Shown: one piece after another, positions 14,596 to 21,973 of the stretch
Layout of the letters: each line of letters opens with the position of its first letter
Numbering within the stretch: the stretch's first letter is position 1
Source of the DNA: a virus
Virus record (IMG/VR): IMGVR_UViG_3300027747_002773
Coordinates: 1-45,729 of that record
DNA: 45,729 nt
Reading direction: 5' to 3' (one strand)
Notes under the pieces: model-generated
Told to the model about the DNA's origin: nothing
Database searches by the model: none
The model's input: the letters and a program-made list of their open reading frames with translations, nothing else
Position numbers and translations under genes: made by a program

Positions 14596-16251
14596 CTAAC
14601 TTTTTAATCTATTTGGAATAGGAATTCCAGATTCTAAAGAAGTCCATTGTCTTTTAGTTTTCTGAAGTTCTTTGCGTTCTGAATACCAACGCTCTAAAAG
14701 ACCAGGTATAATACCTTTTACATCGAATCGAAATATTGTTCCATTCGCGCTCAAAGTCCACGGTTGGTTGCCCTCAAATATCATTCGCCATACTTCATCA
14801 GCAGTATGGACTGTGCTATTGCCATATTCCCAGTCAATGGTAATTTCTGTTCCTACTTCTCCATTCATCACGGCCTGGTATTCTAAACTTCCAAATAAAC
14901 CGTCCCACGCATCTGCAAACGTAGAACCGATTACTCGTTTGCCATTTATTGTCTTTTCTGCCATCTTTTCGTGAATATAATGATCTGTCATTATTGGGCG
15001 AAGTTGACCCACGATAGTTTCTGGCCCCATATTCAATGCACGCAGAGTTGACGGATAAAGACTGTTTAAGTCGATAGCTCCAATGTATTCATGCATGCCT
15101 TTTTTAGGGTGGGCAACATAAGCACCAGCAGCTTTGTCATCAGTACTGCCATCTGAATGTTTTTCACTTTTGCGACGATTTGGAACTACCATGCCACGAG
15201 CGTGGGCTTCATTGATGATAGCCTGTTCAGTAACAGCCACTGCCCCCATTGTTGTTTGCAATAACACAGTGTTGTCATGAGCGAGTTCATTGGCAAGTTC
15301 CAAAAATCTTAACTTTTTATCTAGTTTAGCCAACAACATGGTATCTTGACGGTTGTAATCGATGAACTTTTCAAATTCTCGATTGTACAACTGATCTAGA
15401 GTTCCTTCATACGCTACTTTGCTGCCTACATCTTCATATTCACCAATGCTGTCTAGACTATAACTATGGCGTTCTTCGTATGTATATTTGCGATACAGTT
15501 GCATGTAGTCTAGATGAACCCGACCTACCAGATCAAAGGTAACCATTTCTGCACCAAATCGTTCAAATACTTTTTGTTTGGGATATTGCCCCCATAAACA
15601 AAGTCTACGAGTATCGTCTTTGCTAAGAATCTTGTTTATACGCATAACAGTATACGGAATATCAAAACCTTCTGAGTTCCATCCACTCAAGATATCAGCA
15701 TCATCAATAAGATCAAGAAAAGTCTCCAACATGTCTTCTTCTCGATCAAAGAGAAAACAGTTGTCAAACTTAGCGCAGATTTCTTCTGCTGTTTGCCAGC
15801 TATAAGTTTTAGGTGGCAACACCAATGTCACCATCTTTTCCATCCAGTCTAGATATACACTGATGCTGGTTATCTTGTTGAAAGGATCAGTGGTTGGTGC
15901 ATATCCTCGTTCGCTGTCAAAATCTACCTCGATGTCGAAGAACGCTGTTTGCAGCTTAGGAGAACTTGCGCCTAGATAGTTATCAGCTAAACAACGAAAT
16001 ATTGGATTGATATCTGATTCCCAGATTCGTTTACCTGAATTTATCTTGAGTTCTTTTTGAAATTCTTTGTTATTACGAGTACTGAATCTACTCACTGGAG
16101 TACCGTAGATACTACGAAATTTTCCGCGAGGATCATCGTAATAGAACGTGTAATTAGCTGGATATTCTCTGTAAACTCGCTGGCCGTCTATTCGCTCAGC
16201 TACATGAATACGATCTTTGGCCCGATCATAGAGGGCGTCTACATATGACAT
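14596..16251 (-). CDS. 43A: Split family B DNA polymerase, N-terminal part (exonuclease and motif A)
   Basis: 551 residues. The 3'-5' exonuclease site starts at FFDIEVDFD (D106, E108), and polymerase motif A is DLNSLYPS (394-401). The protein stops shortly after the conserved WYSERKELQKTKRQW segment, before motif B, with a genuine TAG. The remaining fingers and palm parts are encoded by 43B, which starts 73 nt downstream. No intein sequence follows the conserved region (no Cys-start block and only about 15 extra residues), so this is a gene split rather than a split intein. Split gp43 genes are known in some Aeromonas T4-like phages. The ATG at 16249-16251 follows AAGGAG, directly behind a 6-bp hairpin with an 8-nt loop (16264-16283). 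Confidence 0.9.
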   Translation of the reverse strand: MSYVDALYDRAKDRIHVAERIDGQRVYREYPANYTFYYDDPRGKFRSIYGTPVSRFSTRNNKEFQKELKINSGKRIWESDINPIFRCLADNYLGASSPKLQTAFFDIEVDFDSERGYAPTTDPFNKITSISVYLDWMEKMVTLVLPPKTYSWQTAEEICAKFDNCFLFDREEDMLETFLDLIDDADILSGWNSEGFDIPYTVMRINKILSKDDTRRLCLWGQYPKQKVFERFGAEMVTFDLVGRVHLDYMQLYRKYTYEERHSYSLDSIGEYEDVGSKVAYEGTLDQLYNREFEKFIDYNRQDTMLLAKLDKKLRFLELANELAHDNTVLLQTTMGAVAVTEQAIINEAHARGMVVPNRRKSEKHSDGSTDDKAAGAYVAHPKKGMHEYIGAIDLNSLYPSTLRALNMGPETIVGQLRPIMTDHYIHEKMAEKTINGKRVIGSTFADAWDGLFGSLEYQAVMNGEVGTEITIDWEYGNSTVHTADEVWRMIFEGNQPWTLSANGTIFRFDVKGIIPGLLERWYSERKELQKTKRQWTSLESGIPIPNRLKS

Positions 16252-16263
16252 ACTGTTCTCCTT

Positions 16264-16283
16264 GTGCTACTTCTAGCTAGCAC
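16264..16283 (-). promoter_or_regulatory. Hairpin just upstream of the polymerase ribosome-binding site
   Basis: In mRNA sense GUGCUA-(8-nt loop GCUAGAAG)-UAGCAC is followed at once by AAGGAG and the 43A start. T4/RB69 gp43 represses its own translation by binding a short hairpin with an 8-nt loop near its ribosome-binding site, so the position and geometry suggest an equivalent operator. The loop sequence differs from the T4 one. The stem is the same as in the queD leader hairpin (8407-8427). Confidence 0.45.
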
Positions 16284-16312
16284 TGCTGCTGCATGCTCGT
16301 GAGTGAGCGATA

Positions 16313-16609
16313 CTATACTTGATTACTTAGTAATCTAAATAAACCTACACTATCAATCGTCACCAACAGCAAATAATTGGCTAGCATACCAAAACTATTT
16401 CTAGTCCAAGCTGCCCATGCATAGATAGAGCAACCTAGCATCCAAAAAGGATACATATAGACTAGTGGTGGGTTAGGTACCGTCATTGCCATGATCAAAG
16501 CACAGCCTATGCTCAGCGCCCATGCAAATACTTCCAGGGCGAACCGCAGAGGCCAATCACGATAATCACCTTTGACAAAACGCCAGGTACTATCGAACCA
16601 ATCTATCAT
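16313..16609 (-). CDS. Small membrane protein (98 aa)
   Basis: 98 residues with three hydrophobic segments (about 22-43, 48-68 and 72-92) and a Trp-rich amphipathic N-terminus (MIDWFDSTWRFVKGDYRDWP). It is coupled to the DsbA-like gene by an ATGA overlap. I recall similar three-TM unknowns in T4-like cyanophages. A holin role is not supported by position; function unknown. Confidence 0.65.
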   Translation of the reverse strand: MIDWFDSTWRFVKGDYRDWPLRFALEVFAWALSIGCALIMAMTVPNPPLVYMYPFWMLGCSIYAWAAWTRNSFGMLANYLLLVTIDSVGLFRLLSNQV

Positions 16610-16869
16610 AGGGTACGACCTACAGTCTCCAGGATTGTATTCAATTCTTCATGTTCAGCGTTGGTATCAGTGAGCTTGCTTTTCTGTGCAATCTTGATAG
16701 CTTTTTTCAGCAGAGTTGGCTTGATTTCCATTTCTTCAGCTACCGCCTTGATAGTATCAGACAATCCTTCATTGAGGTCTTCAATTTCCTGATACACACC
16801 GATTGCTTCATTGAAAATCTGCACCAACTTTGCTTTTTGCTCTTGGGTAAAAACTCGATCCGCAGACAT
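16606..16869 (-). CDS. dsbA: DsbA-like double-stranded DNA-binding protein
   Basis: 87 residues from the ATG at 16867-16869 (MSADRVFTQEQ), preceded by GAGGAG. Two or three helices with an SDTIKAVAEEMEIKPTLLKK segment match in size and pattern T4 DsbA, a small dsDNA-binding protein that binds late promoter regions (T4: 89 residues, IRIRAKDELGVDGKMFNRLL). A TATAAT with a weak -35 lies upstream (16894-16923). The assignment is by resemblance and size, so moderate. Confidence 0.6.
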   Translation of the reverse strand: MSADRVFTQEQKAKLVQIFNEAIGVYQEIEDLNEGLSDTIKAVAEEMEIKPTLLKKAIKIAQKSKLTDTNAEHEELNTILETVGRTL

Positions 16870-16893
16870 AATATTCTCCTCTTTGAAAGACAA

Positions 16894-16923
16894 ATTATAC
16901 ATTCGATACTATGGAAAACGCAA
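16894..16923 (-). promoter_or_regulatory. Putative promoter of dsbA
   Basis: Minus-strand TATAAT (16894-16899) with TTGCGT 18 nt upstream (16918-16923). The -10 is perfect, the -35 poor. Confidence 0.4.
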
Positions 16924-16937
16924 GTTGAATGGATAAA

Positions 16938-17891
16938 TCAGCTTGCTGTTTCTTCTGATTGATATGACCGTGGAAACTTGTTTTTTATTTTTTCGATTTC
17001 AGAATCGACATCATAGTCAGAAAAACTTTGTATTTCTTGAGTTTTTTGATGCATGGCTTGTGTGATTTGTTTTAACAATCCTGGAAACAACTCAGCAAAT
17101 TTTTGGTCTGACTGAGTTAAGCTTGAACTGGTTTGCAGAGCATTTTTCATTTGGTTACTGGGCGCATGCAGTTGCCATTTGCCGTTAACATCGTTTGAAT
17201 TGTTTTTATCTATGATGCTGATCAACACCCCTTCTGGTGCATATCTGCTGAACCACGTTTCTCCAGAACTGCTGCCAGTGCAGAAACTGGCTTGAATTCC
17301 CATTGAATTATTAAAATAATAGCAAGATCCAAAATTCAGTGGCAACACAACCAAAAATCTGTCATTGTCTATCAATACTATTTCTTTTTTGTTTTTCTTG
17401 GCAGCTTTTATTTTTTCTTGGTTTCTTATTTTTTTTAGTGCTTCGCTATAATTTCTGTCGCGAAGCTTATCTCGTATAGACCTTATATCTTTAAATTTGT
17501 TCAGATCTTGGTGAGCAGGAATTAATAGATTTCTGACTTTCAAAACTTTCCACATGCCTAATACATCAGCTTCACCAGAAATATCTTCATAATTGATAGC
17601 AAATTGAATATAACGATTAAATAACCATTCTTCAAAATATCTGCCAGCACTCATGTCACCGTAATCAGTGTTGGCAAGAGCTTTGTCAATCATTTCTCGC
17701 CAGGCTAACAATGAATTTTTTGCACTTGATTTTCCCTTGCTTACTAACAAAGCTCTTGAATTTAGTGGAATCGATGTATCGTTACGAAATGCTATTTCAA
17801 AAGCTTTTAGTTTAGGATCTTTGTCATCTGTATTTTGGGATAATAGTTGATCAACTATTCTAGATTCAAACAAAAATTCATATGCTTTCAT
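16938..17891 (-). CDS. Putative internal head protein with capsid-targeting peptide (317 aa)
   Basis: The N-terminus MKAYEFLFE-S resembles the T4 capsid-targeting sequence (MKTYQEFIAE of internal protein III) and carries the L-x-E site expected for the gp21-type prohead protease after residue 9. The body is basic (KAAKKNKKE near 162-170) and has a region FCTGSSSGETWFSRYAPEGV (203-222) followed by a beta-rich IIDK stretch and KWQLH. I recall this C-T-G...W..Y...G pattern from unknown phage proteins; no enzyme is known. It is the last gene of the late cassette beginning at 33838. Confidence 0.65.
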   Translation of the reverse strand: MKAYEFLFESRIVDQLLSQNTDDKDPKLKAFEIAFRNDTSIPLNSRALLVSKGKSSAKNSLLAWREMIDKALANTDYGDMSAGRYFEEWLFNRYIQFAINYEDISGEADVLGMWKVLKVRNLLIPAHQDLNKFKDIRSIRDKLRDRNYSEALKKIRNQEKIKAAKKNKKEIVLIDNDRFLVVLPLNFGSCYYFNNSMGIQASFCTGSSSGETWFSRYAPEGVLISIIDKNNSNDVNGKWQLHAPSNQMKNALQTSSSLTQSDQKFAELFPGLLKQITQAMHQKTQEIQSFSDYDVDSEIEKIKNKFPRSYQSEETAS

Positions 17892-17903
17892 AAGCGCAGA
17901 TTC

Positions 17904-19040
17904 CTAAGCTGTCATTAATGCTGACTGTTTGAAAAAATATAAAACAGTGGAAAGTTTTTGCATATCGCCTTTTCGTATGTCTGAAAAAAGTCGATCAACG
18001 TAGTCATGGTTAATTCCCTGAGTTAACTCACGCCAATTATGTTTGTCGTAAACAATTTGCGAAAATTCCACGTTGGGATCTCGTGAGTCAGGATAATGAT
18101 GGTAGGTAGCCAATAACACAGCGTATTTAATCATCTTATTTAAGCTATTGCCAACTTTTTCTGCATCAGTTTCGGAGTCTAAATATTCTATCAAATCATT
18201 TATATCACTTAGTTTGAGAATTTTGTTACTAACGTTGCGATATGCATCGTTTTTTACCATGATGTTGATGGAATTTTTAAGCTCACCTTTTGCAGATTCT
18301 AAAGTTCGCCGCCAAATTGGTTTAAATCGATTCAACAACCAAGAAAAAGAAACGTTTTCAGATGTATTGTCTTTTTTGGCATTCTTTCTAGCTTTGAGTT
18401 TATCAAAGGAAGCAGAATACTGCGCTGCAATATATACGTCTTTCTTTTTGATGTCGCCCAAGGTATGTTTTAAGCGATCTAGAAAATTCTTTTTACCTGT
18501 TGTTTTAAAAAAAACTATGTCATCTATATCGTCCACAGGGAATAATAGTTCACCTTTGTTAGTTCTATAATCAAGAGTAGCATAAATTTTACGTGTGGGA
18601 TCATTTGGTAGCGAAAAATTGACAATTTGCCCATGATCACTCCAACTGTACTCCCATCTGGGGTTATTGGTTGTGTTTACCAAAATAAATAATTCTTCCA
18701 GCAACTTATCAAAATTAGAGACTGATGTTGTTTTAATTATGGTTTCTGCATCACTGCGGGGATTGGTATACCATACATGATAGACTGTATCTGCCTTGTC
18801 ATAGCGGCACGCTATGACAGCGACACCTTTTTCAAATTCAATTAAAAGCAATGAATTGATTGGAATACTTGATTTAATATCGTATTGTGTGAAATCTGCG
18901 TCATGCAGTATAACATTATTTTTATGCAGATGTTGTATAATCTCGATTGCCTTAGGTGATTTGGAAAAAAACTCCATAGGCTTGCTGTATTCAACAAGTG
19001 TGCTTTCAATTAATTGTATATGTCGTCTTATATCGCTCAT
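17904..19040 (-). CDS. Putative internal head protein (378 aa)
   Basis: 378 residues, no known domain. It begins MSDIRRHIQLIE-S, ending in L-I-E, a plausible prohead protease site, and parallels the start MSDMRRLLE-A of the gene at 30722. A Lys-rich patch (KLKARKNAKKDN) and mixed alpha/beta content follow. A GATAAATA late promoter box (19048-19055) lies just upstream, within the end of the previous gene, so it can be expressed late and independently. It is the penultimate gene of the cassette. Confidence 0.6.
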   Translation of the reverse strand: MSDIRRHIQLIESTLVEYSKPMEFFSKSPKAIEIIQHLHKNNVILHDADFTQYDIKSSIPINSLLLIEFEKGVAVIACRYDKADTVYHVWYTNPRSDAETIIKTTSVSNFDKLLEELFILVNTTNNPRWEYSWSDHGQIVNFSLPNDPTRKIYATLDYRTNKGELLFPVDDIDDIVFFKTTGKKNFLDRLKHTLGDIKKKDVYIAAQYSASFDKLKARKNAKKDNTSENVSFSWLLNRFKPIWRRTLESAKGELKNSINIMVKNDAYRNVSNKILKLSDINDLIEYLDSETDAEKVGNSLNKMIKYAVLLATYHHYPDSRDPNVEFSQIVYDKHNWRELTQGINHDYVDRLFSDIRKGDMQKLSTVLYFFKQSALMTA

Positions 19041-19046
19041 AATCTT

Positions 19047-19826
19047 TTATTTATCCGCCAAAAGATCTTTTATTGCCGACATACTGGTGAAACGTATCAG
19101 CAAACAAGGGTCGCCAACCCAACATTCATTGTCTGAATAATATTGACGGGTTGCAGCAAATTCGCTCGTGCTTAGTAGTTCCCAATGGGCTCGCTGCGGA
19201 GACAAAGCTTCATACAAGTACTGGTAAAATTTATTTGGATTTAATCTAAACTTTTCACAGTAGTTTTTTGCCTCAGGTGTTATAACTTCTTGTGCAACAT
19301 CTTCAGCACTTAAATTCAAATAATCGTCGAGCCAATTATTGAATGCCTGCATGCTGGTATAACCATAAAAATGAAGATTGGGGTCAACAGTAATTGGCGT
19401 TCGCCATATATCATTTTGTGGACAAATTCCAATCTTGCTGCCATTAAATGGAATAACGGCATAAGTATCACCAGAACTTTTTTTCCCGATAGGATCAGCA
19501 AATCCTTGGGCGTAATCAAAGCCGACCGAGCAAATTAGGCTTTTACTGCGACGAGGATACTCTTTCATATATGGACTATTATCCAGCAGAACAGTATAAT
19601 GGTTGGTAGTGTTTTGACTGATTCTTGATCCGGAACTTGGATATACAATTCTGTAATCCCCAAAATCAGTCATGCCACGATACAATGTTTTTTCACCTTT
19701 TTGTTGAACCAGCGGTAAAAAATCACTGCACTTGGTTTTTAAAATTTCCACAGCCTGATCTTGTGATAAATCTTTGTGCTGATAGGCTTGTACGCCAGCC
19801 TCAATGATGAATTCTTGATATCTCAT
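19047..19826 (-). CDS. Putative packaged ADP-ribosyltransferase-like protein A (259 aa)
   Basis: The N-terminus MRYQEFIIE-A is nearly the T4 targeting peptide MKTYQEFIAE. The body shows an R-S-E ADP-ribosyltransferase pattern: LYRG with R50, SKS at 94-96 in RRSKSLICS, and E234 in NECWVG. It is a paralogue of the protein at 21199-21969 (shared YYT(I/V)L(M/L)DNSPY, RSKSLIC, IGICP, ECWVG). T4 Alt, an ADP-ribosyltransferase of host RNA polymerase, is likewise targeted to the head and injected. Activity and target are inferred. It starts one base after the upstream stop. Confidence 0.65.
   Translation of the reverse strand: MRYQEFIIEAGVQAYQHKDLSQDQAVEILKTKCSDFLPLVQQKGEKTLYRGMTDFGDYRIVYPSSGSRISQNTTNHYTVLLDNSPYMKEYPRRSKSLICSVGFDYAQGFADPIGKKSSGDTYAVIPFNGSKIGICPQNDIWRTPITVDPNLHFYGYTSMQAFNNWLDDYLNLSAEDVAQEVITPEAKNYCEKFRLNPNKFYQYLYEALSPQRAHWELLSTSEFAATRQYYSDNECWVGDPCLLIRFTSMSAIKDLLADK
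19048..19055 (-). promoter_or_regulatory. Late promoter box before the 378-residue gene
   Basis: GATAAATA on the minus strand, 7 nt before the ATG at 19040 and overlapping the upstream stop codon. The leader would be very short. Confidence 0.4.
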
Positions 19827-19827
19827 T

Positions 19828-21141
19828 TCAATAAACTAAATTAAGTTTTTCAAATATCAAAGGCAACACTTTATCACGATAAACAGTGTAATCAACAAGA
19901 TAATAATATAAACTACTTTCGTTGTTTGGTGGATAAATCATGATTTCATTGTGTGATAAAATTGCTTCAGATAAAAGACCGGAGTTTTTGCTAGAACCGT
20001 ATTCATAATCTGCTTTGTTATATAAATCGTCGATAAATTCAAAAGCTGTATCCAGGTCATTGTTGTTTCTAACCATAGTCTCTATATAAGCTGGTATTTT
20101 ACCGTATAAATCTCTGATTTTTGGACTATAACAAAACTTAAATCCATTCATTGGAAAAATCACACTCAATTTTCCATATTCAGTAGCGTCCAGCGCGTCG
20201 CCGGTGCAAAACATGCCGTATCTAAAAGGCACACCACTGTCTGCACTGTGATGAAGATTCATTCTTTGATTAAGTAGCTCTGGGGTATCTGTATTTCCCT
20301 GCTCAATTTTTTTCTGACGGTTACCGATATCATATCTTGTAAGTGAAAAATTTGGTGTGCTGCGTTTGCTACCTCGATACAAATTTAATCTGGTATCTTT
20401 CTTAAATATTGACATCATATCACTGCAATTTTTAAACAAATCACGTATAAAGATCGACAAAAGACGATCATCTTCTTTTGTTAAATTTGATGCAGCTTCA
20501 TCAATGTAAGGTAAGCGAACATTTTTATTCTTTTCAGGATCAAATGGCTTGACTTCTTTTTTCTTGGTAGCGCCTCGCCAACCACGTTCCCATGCTGCAG
20601 CACCTGCAGCAGCACTTTTACCCTGCTTAATAAAATGAGCGATTACTTCTTGCTTGCTGTTAAAGCCTTCTGAAATATCTTTGTTGGAAAAGCGAGGATT
20701 ATAAAAATTGCCTTCTATGTACCAATCTAAATATTGATATCCTTGTTCATAGTTATCTCTGACATCGCTGACAATTACGTTATATCCAAGATCGTCTAAA
20801 AACAGTTGAACTTCGCGTATCAACCACTCTTTAGATTGCTGATTCCAGTTCATTACTTGCCCTACATCAAAGTCATTCCAATCCTCGCCAATGATACCGG
20901 CTAGCTGAACGTCTGTATACCATCTACCATTTTTGTCATTGTTGCCATCGCCATCTACCGCAAATTCATATAAACTTTCTGGATATATTTCACGAGATTC
21001 TTTGTGCTTCTTTCGACCAGCACAATGAGCTTTTTGGCTGAAACCTTTTGGATGACTGCAATCAATACTACGTTTGTATTTTTTGCTCCATTTTTCATTT
21101 ACTTGGCTAGTTTCTTCGTTGAGTATTTCGTTTATTTTCAT
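19828..21141 (-). CDS. Putative packaged ADP-ribosyltransferase-like protein B (437 aa)
   Basis: It begins MKINEILNE-E (targeting-peptide type, L-N-E). Residues 17-47 form a small Cys/Lys-rich module (SIDCSHPKGFSQKAHC then AGRKKH) that I recall recurring in marine phage proteins. The C-terminal half fits an ART fold: NLYRG with R256, MFCTGD at 310-315, and HNEIMIYPP with E399. The last resembles NEMEVILPRG of T4 Alt. Possible internal processing sites are DISE-G (155-159) and YIDE-A (212-216). Between lies a segment with GKSAAAGAAAWERGWRG. No strong ribosome-binding site is seen. Confidence 0.65.
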   Translation of the reverse strand: MKINEILNEETSQVNEKWSKKYKRSIDCSHPKGFSQKAHCAGRKKHKESREIYPESLYEFAVDGDGNNDKNGRWYTDVQLAGIIGEDWNDFDVGQVMNWNQQSKEWLIREVQLFLDDLGYNVIVSDVRDNYEQGYQYLDWYIEGNFYNPRFSNKDISEGFNSKQEVIAHFIKQGKSAAAGAAAWERGWRGATKKKEVKPFDPEKNKNVRLPYIDEAASNLTKEDDRLLSIFIRDLFKNCSDMMSIFKKDTRLNLYRGSKRSTPNFSLTRYDIGNRQKKIEQGNTDTPELLNQRMNLHHSADSGVPFRYGMFCTGDALDATEYGKLSVIFPMNGFKFCYSPKIRDLYGKIPAYIETMVRNNNDLDTAFEFIDDLYNKADYEYGSSKNSGLLSEAILSHNEIMIYPPNNESSLYYYLVDYTVYRDKVLPLIFEKLNLVY

Positions 21142-21198
21142 TTTATTTTATGCCTATTTAACTTTTTTGTGTAAAACATATGAAACAGCTATGAATCA

Positions 21199-21969
21199 TC
21201 ATATCTTTTTGATCACTTCATTCAGCATATCACGTCGGATTAATAACACTTTTCCGCCTACCCAACATTCTCTACGATCTAATAACTCACGGTTAGCTGC
21301 AAATGCAGCAGTTGAAAACAAGTTGAATCCTGTGTGTTCTGGTGACATTCGTTGATCTATTATGTCATAAAATTGATCCGGATTAAAACCCTTATCTACA
21401 CATAGAGATCGTAATGTGTCTGGTATTTTTCTTTCTGATACGTCTTTTTCACTGAGTTTAAAATGTCGTCTAAAATACAGTTCGATGTTTTCAAAAGAAT
21501 AAACTTCTCCTCCCGCCAGGGGAAGATTTCTTATCGTGGTGAACCAAATATCACTATACGGACAGATGCCAATTTTTTGCCCATCGAACGGTACCAATGC
21601 ATACATAGTTCCATAATCTCTAGCATAAAATTCATCAGTCGTACAAATTAAACTTTTACTACGTGCTGGATATTCACGAAAATAAGGACTGTTATCCATC
21701 AATATAGTATAGTAATTTTTAGTATTAGTACTTTTTCTAACACCAGTGCTGGGATCTATAACCAAAAACGCACCTCGGTCGGTCGTGCCCCGAAACAATG
21801 TGTCTCTGCTCTTAACCAGTTTTAATGAATCTTTGCAGTTGTTTTTTAATATTTTTACAGCTTCGTCACTAGACCAGTCTCGAACTTGAATTTCGTATGG
21901 TTTGACTGCTGTTTCTTTGATTATCTCTGTAGCTGGTTCTGCTTCACTGATTATTTGACTTATCTTCAT
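21199..21969 (-). CDS. Putative packaged ADP-ribosyltransferase-like protein C (256 aa)
   Basis: It begins MKISQIISE-A (I-S-E site). The R-S-E pattern is LFRG with R60, SKS at 104-106 in RSKSLICT, and E234 in RECWVG. It is paralogous to protein A, with the same order of motifs, so a duplication is likely. The ATG follows AAAGG in the last codons of the 1593-residue gene. The candidate catalytic Glu is followed by Cys rather than the ExE pair of arginine-specific toxins, so the target residue is open. Confidence 0.65.
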   Translation of the reverse strand: MKISQIISEAEPATEIIKETAVKPYEIQVRDWSSDEAVKILKNNCKDSLKLVKSRDTLFRGTTDRGAFLVIDPSTGVRKSTNTKNYYTILMDNSPYFREYPARSKSLICTTDEFYARDYGTMYALVPFDGQKIGICPYSDIWFTTIRNLPLAGGEVYSFENIELYFRRHFKLSEKDVSERKIPDTLRSLCVDKGFNPDQFYDIIDQRMSPEHTGFNLFSTAAFAANRELLDRRECWVGGKVLLIRRDMLNEVIKKI

Positions 21970-21973
21970 AATA

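Noticed and set aside
16313-16609. Holin
   Set aside because: It has three membrane segments but is coupled to dsbA and polymerase genes, far from the lysis operon; the 39265-39687 protein fits better.
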